DNA of 5,322 nt, from NCBI GenBank assembly GCA_943323675.2, contig CALPIR020000167.1, forward strand, positions 1 through 5,322. The letters run 5' to 3'. This document shows, piece by piece, positions 1-5,322 of this stretch. The stretch is from Chitinophaga pinensis (GTDB taxonomy: Bacteria; Bacteroidota; Bacteroidia; UKL13-3). Every line of letters starts with the position of its first letter. Position 1 is the first letter of the stretch. The notes beneath the pieces were generated by a model, which saw only the letters and a program-made list of their open reading frames with translations, made no database searches and had not been told where the DNA came from. A program made the translations under genes and the position numbers.

Positions 1-488
1 GGGTTGCTTGTTGCTTGTGTAATGCAAGAAATGGCCATATTATCAAAAAAGTCGTTTTGATTTGCCCAAACAGGATTAGTTTGCGTAATGTCTGTGGTTT
101 TCCATAATCCACCTGCAACACTTCCCGCCCAAACAGTTTTGCGAGTGGCGTCATTCAAATCAACTAAAATGGCACGTGTTCGACCACCACAATTACTAGG
201 TCCGCGTTCAATCCAATTTACCCCTGGTATTGCTGCTTTTCCTCTAATTTTACTGAGCAATTGTTCTTTGTATTCAAATGCTTTAAGCAATCGCTCGCGC
301 GGAACATATCCCAATGCAGGATCCATCGTCATCTCGTGTTCTTGTTCCCATGCCAGGTCCATACGGTCTTTTTTAGGGACCTTATTTTGTGGTTTATGAG
401 CTGATTTAAAAGTGTAAGTTGGTATAGATAGAAATCCAACTAAACAAATCGTTAGAAAGACGGTGAGTACAGTAAAATTTTTTGCCAT
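1..488 (-). CDS. Secreted BNR/sortilin-like beta-propeller protein, N-terminal part (cut by window edge)
   Basis: Reading the minus strand from ATG at 488 gives 162 uninterrupted codons running off the left edge, so the C-terminus is missing. Residues 5-25 form a hydrophobic export segment after a short MAKN start. Residues 30-90 are a polar, charged, partly helical stretch. From residue 91 comes a propeller-like entry: NWIERGPSNCGGRTRA (91-106), then VWAGSVAGGLWKTTD (119-133) and a Trp-led strand at 140-155. In Bacteroidota, 'GP.N.GGR.RA...D' followed by 'vwaG...GGlWkt.d' is the usual opening of VPS10/BNR-type propellers (often called glycosyl hydrolase or sialidase-like), many of which end in a type IX secretion sorting domain. 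That last point is family knowledge; the C-terminus is not in view. Substrate and enzymatic activity cannot be assigned. The gene is divergent from the M1-barrel gene and shares its 177-base upstream region. ATG 488 is chosen because it directly precedes the hydrophobic segment. Confidence 0.85.
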   Translation of the reverse strand, partial: MAKNFTVLTVFLTICLVGFLSIPTYTFKSAHKPQNKVPKKDRMDLAWEQEHEMTMDPALGYVPRERLLKAFEYKEQLLSKIRGKAAIPGVNWIERGPSNCGGRTRAILVDLNDATRKTVWAGSVAGGLWKTTDITQTNPVWANQNDFFDNMAISCITQATSN

Positions 489-665
489 TTATAGGTTCTT
501 AAAATAAGTGTTACACAATAATAAGGTTAATATGCAGATTTTAAAAACTTAATATGTGGATAATCAATACCTCTAATACATAATATACGTTATAATATGG
601 TTATCAATGCAAGTAATAAGTGCACTTTTTTGTAACTTAAATCGATAAGGCATAAATTGCCGCTT
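489..665. promoter_or_regulatory. Divergent intergenic region with promoters for both flanking genes
   Basis: This 177-base AT-rich gap separates two divergent start codons, so it must contain promoter activity in both directions unless either gene is transcribed from further away. It holds no credible ORF. On the minus strand TATTATTG (516-523) is one base off the Bacteroidota -7 consensus TAnnTTTG and would give a leader of about 20 bases for the propeller gene, but no good TTTG lies at the right distance upstream. No Shine-Dalgarno sequence precedes either ATG, as is normal for this phylum. The promoter role follows from gene arrangement; exact sites are uncertain. Confidence 0.5.
629..659 (+). 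promoter_or_regulatory. Candidate Bacteroidota-type promoter of the M1-barrel gene
   Basis: TTTG at 629-632 is followed after 20 bases by TAAATTG at 653-659. This resembles the Bacteroidota primary sigma pattern TTTG / TAnnTTTG with a near-normal spacer, though the -7 box is one T short. If it is real, transcription would start within a few bases of ATG 666 and the mRNA would be almost leaderless. Such short motifs arise often by chance in AT-rich DNA, so this is tentative. Confidence 0.22.
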
Positions 666-3600
666 ATGTTAAAACAACTTACCTTAATAACAGGCGCTTT
701 TTTAATCAGTTTTGTTTCTGTAGCTCAGTTGGGCGAATACCGCAGCGCTTCAAATCCTTATTATTGGAAAAACCGCAAACCTTTTGAGGGTTATTGGCAA
801 CAAGATGTGCATTACAGTATTAAGGTAACTTTGTATGACTCCCTTGAAATTGTTGGCGGAAAAGAGGAATTAGTTTATTACAACAATTCTCCCGACACGT
901 TGAAAGAAGTATTTTTTCATTTGTATCAAAATGCATTTTTAAAGGGTGGTTATTTGGAACAGTTGAATTTGGCAAACAATTTTCATCAAAAATTTGGTAA
1001 GTACGAATCTTCTGGCAAGGGAACAGAGATTGAAAGTGTAATTGTAAAACGCATTATTATGGGTGGCCATTCTGCAGATGAACAAGGCCAGCAAACTGCT
1101 GTTGATCCATTGATTGAAAAAATCGAGATTAAACCGCAATTAGATTTTAGCATCATGAAGGTGGTATTGGATGAACCCATTGCCCCTAATACCTCCATTT
1201 CTTTTGAGATAAAATTTAAAACTTATTTTGATGCGGGAGGAGATCAGCGCAGGCGCATGAAGACTTTTGATGCTTATGGCAACAAGCATTTTGATGGGGT
1301 ACATTGGTATCCACGTATTTGCGTATATGACAGGAAGTTTGGTTGGGAAACTGATCAGCACTTGGGCAAAGAGTTTTATGGCGATTTTGGAACATTTGAT
1401 GTTCAACTTACCATGCCAAGCCATTATGTAATGGATGCTACTGGATTGCTAACAAATAGGGAGGAGGTTTTACCCGCTGATTTACGTGCCAAACTTGACA
1501 TCAAAAATTTTAAAGATAAACCACTTTTCGAAAAACCATCTGTTATTACACCTAATAACGGAACATATAAAACTTGGCGTTTTAGGGCCATTAATGTTCA
1601 CGATTTTGCTTGGACGGCAGATCCAACTTATCGCATAGGTGAGGTAAATTTAAAATTACCTGATGGTGGTATTGTTCAATGTGTTTCTTTGGCACAAGAA
1701 CCGCACGCTGCGCGTTGGCAAGATGCAGCATTATTTGCAGCAAAGGTTATTGATGTTTATTCTCGAGATTTTGGTTTGTATGCTTATCCTAAAATGATTG
1801 TTGCTGATGCACGCGATGGTATGGAATATCCGATGTTAACATTGGATGGCGGTTTGTCTCCGGGCTATTACGGATTATTTGCGCATGAAATTGGCCATAA
1901 TTGGTTTTTTGGTATGGTGGGTAACAATGAAACCTATCGAGCAAGCTTAGATGAAGGTTTTACGCAGTTTCTTACACATTGGTCTATGACTCGCCTCACG
2001 CGTGAACAACCAACTACTTCCAATAAAGGTTATGTAGCCAAAAATTACAAACCGCTACCACTCATGGATCAAAACGTATATAATGGATATTTTCGTGATG
2101 CCATTAATAAAAGTGACATGCCATTGAATACCCATAGTGACGATTTTAATGGTTCCTTGCATCATGGAGGTGGATACAGCAACGTGTATTATAAAACTGC
2201 CACCATGCTTTATAACATGCAATATGTATTGGGTGATAGTTTATTTATGAGCGCTATGCAACATTACTTTAATCAATGGAAAATGGCACATCCGTATTTC
2301 GAAGATTTTAGAAACAGCATAATAAATTACACACATGTAGATTTAAATTGGTTTTTTGACCAATGGATGGAAACCACCAAAACGATAGATTATGCGATTA
2401 AGGGTAAAGCCAAACAATTAATTAATAGCGATGGATCACCGAGTGACTATTATGAAGTAAAATTAAAACGAATTGGCCAAATGCAAATGCCAATTGATTT
2501 AATGGCATACAGTAATGATGGAAAAATTTATACCAGTTATGTAAGCAATAGATACTACTTCAAAAAACCATTAACCAAACAAAATGTAACACCGCAAAAC
2601 ACATGGTTAGGTTGGGGTACATTAAACCCCACATACAAAGCTAAAGTTTATTGTCCCGGAGGTTTAGCAAAGGTAAGCATCGACACCACATACCGATTAG
2701 CGGATGTAAACCAACTAAATAATAGTACCAAGTTGCCTGTTAAATTTACAATCGATCACCACATCAAAAATCCATTAACACGTAGGCATTATGTTTTAAA
2801 ATGGAGACCTGATATTTGGTATAACAGTATAGATGGTATTAAAGCTGGATTGCACTTGAATGGGAACTATTATAATTACAAGCATATTTTTCGTGCAACT
2901 GCATGGTATAACACGCAAGTATTAAAGGACGATAAGTACACTACACATCAACCCATCAATTATTTATTTAGCTATCAAAACAACATAGCGCGTGATTTTA
3001 ACTACAACATACAATCACGTTTGTTAGATGGACTTTGGATGCACCAAGCTGGTGTTCAGAAAAAGTATGGCAAAAATACTTTTGTAGCTTACTTTAAAAG
3101 TATGTACCGCAACGATGTTAATGATTTAGCTTATTTGTTATATCCAAATTCATGGAATGCAGGTAAGTTTAATAACACACTCAATTTAGAAGTTACTCGT
3201 GCTTATTCATACAAACGTGGTGTTGGACAAATAGCACTGGGTATACGCAATACTGCTTTAGGTAGTCATTACAATTATGCAAGTATTCATTTAACAGTAA
3301 TTAACGATAATAAATTAGGCAAGATTGATTTTCGTACACGTGTGTTTGGACAATACATGACAGGTAACGATGTAGCGCCTGAAAGTAGATTAAACGCTGC
3401 CGGAGCGAATAGCGAGCAATTTATGGATAATAAATTTTTACGCTCTTTGGCTTTTGTACCAACAGGTTGGTTAGGTTATGGCGCCAATGTAAATCATTTA
3501 CAATATGGTGGCGGATTAAACGTGCGTGGTTATGCCGGTTATGCATTGCCTAATAATGTGCAAGGTACACAAGTACAAATGTACACAGGCATGAGTGGGT

Positions 3601-3947
3601 TTAGTATAAGTGGCGAGTTGGAATTAGATCGTTTGGTTAAATTTACACCTAAATATTTAAGCGATTACCTGCATATGGATTTTTATTTATTTGGTGACGC
3701 GGGTGTTTTACAAAACAAATTTAAAGCGGGCGAGTATGGTTTATCAACAAATAAAAAGGTAACTGGAAATGTATTAATAAGCGCAGGGGCAGGTACTGTT
3801 TTAACCATTAAAAAGTGGGGTAAATTAGATGAGGCTAAACCAATATCTATTCGTTTTGATGCGCCATTGTTTTTAAATAATGCGCCATTTATAGATGGTG
3901 ATTTTGTGAAATTTAGATGGGTATTGGGAGTAAGTAGGGCATTCTAA
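666..3947 (+). CDS. M1-family zinc aminopeptidase fused to a C-terminal Omp85-like outer-membrane beta-barrel
   Basis: The product is 1093 residues from ATG 666. An in-frame TTG at 657 would only add MPL before the signal peptide. Residues 1-20 are a type I signal peptide ending SVA before Gln21, with no lipobox. Residues about 40-250 form the N-terminal beta-saddle of M1 peptidases, including YYNNSPDTLKEVFFHLY. The catalytic domain spans about 330-570. It has the substrate motif GMEY (385-388, in place of GAMEN), the zinc site HEIGH (407-411) with Glu430 as third ligand after 18 residues, Glu408 as general base and probable transition-state Tyr508 in VYYKTA. An Ig-like domain follows (about 575-690). 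From PDIWYNSIDG (715-724) to the end, alternating amphipathic strands form an apparent barrel with VRGY (953-956), FGDAG (1009-1013), SAGAGT and IRFDAPLF strands, and a terminal FRWVLGVSRAF ending in Phe. These match the Omp85 loop-6 motif and last strands. Free M1 enzymes of this type usually stop near residue 600-700. I infer peptide cleavage at the outer membrane, with the enzyme probably on the periplasmic face. The M1 call is very secure; the Omp85-like barrel is probable. Confidence 0.93.
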   Translation: MLKQLTLITGAFLISFVSVAQLGEYRSASNPYYWKNRKPFEGYWQQDVHYSIKVTLYDSLEIVGGKEELVYYNNSPDTLKEVFFHLYQNAFLKGGYLEQLNLANNFHQKFGKYESSGKGTEIESVIVKRIIMGGHSADEQGQQTAVDPLIEKIEIKPQLDFSIMKVVLDEPIAPNTSISFEIKFKTYFDAGGDQRRRMKTFDAYGNKHFDGVHWYPRICVYDRKFGWETDQHLGKEFYGDFGTFDVQLTMPSHYVMDATGLLTNREEVLPADLRAKLDIKNFKDKPLFEKPSVITPNNGTYKTWRFRAINVHDFAWTADPTYRIGEVNLKLPDGGIVQCVSLAQEPHAARWQDAALFAAKVIDVYSRDFGLYAYPKMIVADARDGMEYPMLTLDGGLSPGYYGLFAHEIGHNWFFGMVGNNETYRASLDEGFTQFLTHWSMTRLTREQPTTSNKGYVAKNYKPLPLMDQNVYNGYFRDAINKSDMPLNTHSDDFNGSLHHGGGYSNVYYKTATMLYNMQYVLGDSLFMSAMQHYFNQWKMAHPYFEDFRNSIINYTHVDLNWFFDQWMETTKTIDYAIKGKAKQLINSDGSPSDYYEVKLKRIGQMQMPIDLMAYSNDGKIYTSYVSNRYYFKKPLTKQNVTPQNTWLGWGTLNPTYKAKVYCPGGLAKVSIDTTYRLADVNQLNNSTKLPVKFTIDHHIKNPLTRRHYVLKWRPDIWYNSIDGIKAGLHLNGNYYNYKHIFRATAWYNTQVLKDDKYTTHQPINYLFSYQNNIARDFNYNIQSRLLDGLWMHQAGVQKKYGKNTFVAYFKSMYRNDVNDLAYLLYPNSWNAGKFNNTLNLEVTRAYSYKRGVGQIALGIRNTALGSHYNYASIHLTVINDNKLGKIDFRTRVFGQYMTGNDVAPESRLNAAGANSEQFMDNKFLRSLAFVPTGWLGYGANVNHLQYGGGLNVRGYAGYALPNNVQGTQVQMYTGMSGFSISGELELDRLVKFTPKYLSDYLHMDFYLFGDAGVLQNKFKAGEYGLSTNKKVTGNVLISAGAGTVLTIKKWGKLDEAKPISIRFDAPLFLNNAPFIDGDFVKFRWVLGVSRAF

Positions 3948-3960
3948 AAAATATACAAAT

Positions 3961-4488
3961 ATGAAAAATATAGCAAGACCAAATGTGGGTGAATACCCGG
4001 ATTATTTTGAGAAATATTACAGTAAATTACCTGCTGAGGGTAATTTGGTTGATTTGATGACCAAAAGTAATATGGATACGATTGACGTAATAACTTCTGT
4101 TGATGGTGAAACACTCGAGTTTCGATATGCTGAAGGCAAATGGAGTATTCGTGAAATTATTCAACACCTTATGGATAGCGAAAGGGTGTTTGCCTATCGA
4201 GCGATGCGCATAGCGCGTGGCGATAAAAGTGAAAATCCTGGTTATGATGAAAATGTTTATGCTGCAAACAGTGATGCTGATAGCCGCAACATCATGGATA
4301 TGGTGCGCGAGTTTAGTTTGCTACGTGCAAGTACTATTGAGTTATTTAAAAGTTTAAGCGAGGAAGGCTTAAAGCATGTTGGTTTTGCCAATGGATATAA
4401 AGTAACTCCCGCAGCACTTGGTTATGCTATTGTTGCGCATGAAATGCATCATTTAAAAGTAATTGAAGATAAGTATCTCCCACACTAA
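3961..4488 (+). CDS. DinB/YfiT-like (DinB_2) metal-binding protein
   Basis: This is a 175-residue cytoplasmic protein with no signal peptide or membrane segment, a typical length for the DinB/YfiT superfamily of four-helix bundles. The metal triad is visible: His69 in WSIREIIQHLMDSE (61-74), and His160 and His164 in HEMHH (160-164). GYDENVYA (94-101) matches the 'YdE..WA' segment of YfiT-type members. Known members include putative metal-dependent hydrolases and thiol S-transferases such as the bacillithiol transferase BstA. Which thiol or substrate is used here cannot be read from the sequence, and despite its name the family is unrelated to DNA polymerase IV. The start ATG lies 13 bases after the stop of the M1-barrel gene on the same strand, with no terminator between them, so the two are probably co-transcribed. 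A strong hairpin terminator follows 8 bases after the stop codon. Confidence 0.88.
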   Translation: MKNIARPNVGEYPDYFEKYYSKLPAEGNLVDLMTKSNMDTIDVITSVDGETLEFRYAEGKWSIREIIQHLMDSERVFAYRAMRIARGDKSENPGYDENVYAANSDADSRNIMDMVREFSLLRASTIELFKSLSEEGLKHVGFANGYKVTPAALGYAIVAHEMHHLKVIEDKYLPH

Positions 4489-4496
4489 TTAGCAAT

Positions 4497-4525
4497 AAAA
4501 AAGCCGTTATAAAACGGCTTTTTTT
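4497..4525. terminator. Bidirectional intrinsic terminator between convergent genes
   Basis: GCCGTT (4503-4508) pairs perfectly with AACGGC (4513-4518) around a four-base ATAA loop. The stem is flanked by A6 (4497-4502) and T7 (4519-4525), so either strand gives a GC-rich hairpin followed by a U run. It lies just after the DinB-like stop (4488) and 19 bases beyond the stop of the convergent small secreted gene, and so probably ends both transcripts. Confidence 0.9.
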
Positions 4526-4543
4526 GTGCTCTCCAAAATCAAT

Positions 4544-5002
4544 TTATTTTTTGTTGTAGTAGTAAACTTTGCCATTTAGTGATTCGCACAACATTTCTAA
4601 ATCTTCCCATGCTTTTTGAGCTAGCGAACCCTTTGGCCCTGCATTATTAACCTCTAGTGGGCCATTGGCAATTTCCGACTTTGTTTTTATTTCTCCTTTC
4701 GGGGTAAACACCACAAAGTAACCACTATCTGTTTTTGTTCCTATTACATTGAGTGTAATTTTTGTAATGGTTAGTGTTTTTGGTACACTGGTTATATTAA
4801 ATCCAGTTAAATCGTTTTTCGCTATAATATATCCATTCATGGTCATATTCACTACCACTTTAGATCGACAAGTGTTTAACGATGTATCCTTTAGTAACAC
4901 ACCAATTTTATTCGATTTTTTAGGTTTTGCAACCAAGCCCCAAGTGCCATTTTGTGCAGATGCTACATTAGTTAGTAGCAACAAAATTATAAGTGTTTTC
5001 AT
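4544..5002 (-). CDS. Small secreted protein of unknown function
   Basis: The protein has 152 residues. Residues 1-16 are a clear signal peptide (MKTLIILLLLTNVASA, cleavage before Gln17), which supports ATG 5002 as the start. No Cys sits at the cleavage site, so it is not a lipoprotein. The mature part of about 136 residues is rich in Lys, Thr, Asn and beta-prone strands: residues 47-62, 68-88 (TLTITKITLNVIG) and 94-106 (GYFVVFTPKGEIKT). A short helical segment follows near 126-142 (LAQKAWEDLEMLCESLNGK). There are only two cysteines after the signal, Cys45 and Cys139, which could form a disulfide in the periplasm. I recognise no family and assign no function. The gene stands alone, convergent with the DinB-like gene and ending at the shared terminator. 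The antisense frame over 4749-5015 is open but lacks the signal-peptide and composition evidence seen here. Confidence 0.8.
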   Translation of the reverse strand: MKTLIILLLLTNVASAQNGTWGLVAKPKKSNKIGVLLKDTSLNTCRSKVVVNMTMNGYIIAKNDLTGFNITSVPKTLTITKITLNVIGTKTDSGYFVVFTPKGEIKTKSEIANGPLEVNNAGPKGSLAQKAWEDLEMLCESLNGKVYYYNKK

Positions 5003-5210
5003 AGATGTTAATTAAATAGTTCTATATAGCAATCATTAAATCGAATCAATCGGGTAGACAATAATTTTAAAAAACACTTACGTTTTTGATTATGTAAGCG
5101 CAATATAATTTTTTAATTCAAAGTTCGTTTAAAATTATAACCGAACAAAGAGCTTTTATCAATGCTTTTAGTAAAGCTTTTTTTAAGAACAATTTGAAAC
5201 AAGATAAAAT
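5003..5210 (-). promoter_or_regulatory. AT-rich upstream region of the small secreted gene
   Basis: These roughly 200 bases lie between the small secreted gene and the tRNA terminator and hold no credible ORF. They should carry the promoter of the minus-strand gene, but I see no convincing TTTG / TAnnTTTG pair at proper spacing. A short inverted repeat, CTTAC (5077-5081) and GTAAG (5094-5098), is the only symmetric element that stands out; a regulator site there is speculative. Confidence 0.3.
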
Positions 5211-5237
5211 AAAAAAAGCCACCCAAAGGTGGCTTTT
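5211..5237 (-). terminator. Intrinsic terminator of the tRNA-Val transcript
   Basis: Read on the minus strand, GCCACC and GGTGGC (5228-5233 and 5218-5223) form a perfect six-pair stem with a TTTG loop. AAAA before it and T7 (5217-5211) after it extend the stem and give the U tract. It begins only 2 bases beyond the mature tRNA 3' end. The T run on the plus strand is short (four T), so minus-strand termination is the main reading. Confidence 0.85.
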
Positions 5238-5239
5238 CG

Positions 5240-5314
5240 TGGGAGCAACAGGGTTCGAACCTGTGACCCCCTGCTTGTAAGGCAGGTGCTCTGAACCAGC
5301 TGAGCTATGCTCCC
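5240..5314 (-). tRNA. tRNA-Val (anticodon UAC)
   Basis: The 75-base cloverleaf is complete on the minus strand. The acceptor stem is GGGAGCA / TGCTCCC with discriminator A at 5240. The D arm is GCTC / GAGC around AGCTGGTTCA. The anticodon arm is CCTGC-CTTACAA-GCAGG, which places UAC at positions 34-36, followed by a five-base variable loop. The T arm is ACAGG-TTCGAAC-CCTGT. All stems pair perfectly. Anticodon UAC reads valine GUN codons, mainly GUA and GUG. The CCA end is not encoded (the bases after the discriminator are CGA), so it must be added by CCA-adding enzyme. Whether other tRNAs lie upstream is beyond the window edge. Confidence 0.97.
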
Positions 5315-5322
5315 TATTAAAC

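Noticed and set aside
88..399. Open frame of 103 codons on the plus strand
   Set aside because: It is antisense to the propeller gene, whose minus-strand frame runs unbroken with recognisable motifs; the plus-strand product has none.
657..665. TTG at 657 as start of the peptidase-barrel gene
   Set aside because: ATG 666 is three codons downstream and gives a standard signal peptide (MLKQLTLITG...SVA); the TTG adds only three residues and overlaps the candidate promoter box.
939..1424. Three minus-strand open frames (939-1139, 986-1198, 1140-1424)
   Set aside because: All lie antisense inside the conserved N-terminal domain of the M1 peptidase and encode no recognisable motif.
4749..5015. 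Plus-strand open frame of 88 codons
   Set aside because: It is antisense to the small secreted gene. Its hydrophobic start is the mirror of beta-rich coding sequence, and the opposite strand has a far better signal peptide and gene context.
5164..5184. Hairpin GCTTT-TAGT-AAAGC followed by T7 on the plus strand
   Set aside because: The stem has only two GC pairs and no plus-strand gene lies upstream to be terminated; likely chance in AT-rich sequence.
1..5322. Search for mobile elements, CRISPR repeats, attachment sites or an integrase near the tRNA
   Set aside because: No direct repeat of the tRNA 3' end, terminal inverted repeats, regularly spaced repeats or transposase/integrase motifs were seen by eye.

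Overview
The window looks like chromosomal DNA of a Bacteroidota member. It is AT-rich and its start codons lack clear Shine-Dalgarno sequences. The gene types fit that phylum: a secreted BNR-propeller protein, an M1 peptidase of the 'NNSPDTL / GMEY' type and a DinB/YfiT-like protein. The tRNA-Val gene does not encode its CCA end. No mobile element, CRISPR array, integrase or phage gene was found.

Layout from left to right. (1) 1-488, minus strand: the N-terminal 162 codons of a secreted or exported BNR/sortilin-like beta-propeller protein, cut by the window edge. (2) 489-665: a divergent intergenic region that must hold the promoters of genes 1 and 3. (3) 666-3947, plus: a 1093-residue protein with a signal peptide, a complete M1 zinc-aminopeptidase module (HEIGH...E), an Ig-like domain, and a C-terminal ~370-residue outer-membrane beta-barrel. 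The barrel carries Omp85-superfamily hallmarks: a VRGY loop motif, an FGDAG strand and a terminal Phe. (4) 3961-4488, plus: a DinB/YfiT-like metal-binding four-helix protein, 13 bases downstream and probably co-transcribed. (5) 4497-4525: a bidirectional intrinsic terminator. (6) 4544-5002, minus: a small secreted protein of unknown function, convergent with gene 4. (7) 5003-5210: its upstream region. (8) 5211-5237: a terminator for the minus-strand tRNA. (9) 5240-5314, minus: tRNA-Val(UAC).

The standout is gene 3. A metallopeptidase joined directly to an Omp85-type barrel, with no POTRA domain visible between them, is an unusual architecture. It resembles in principle the patatin-POTRA-barrel protein PlpD, and it suggests a peptidase anchored permanently at the outer membrane. 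Its pairing with the DinB-like protein is suggested only by spacing; a functional link is not evident from sequence. The other genes appear to be independent units.
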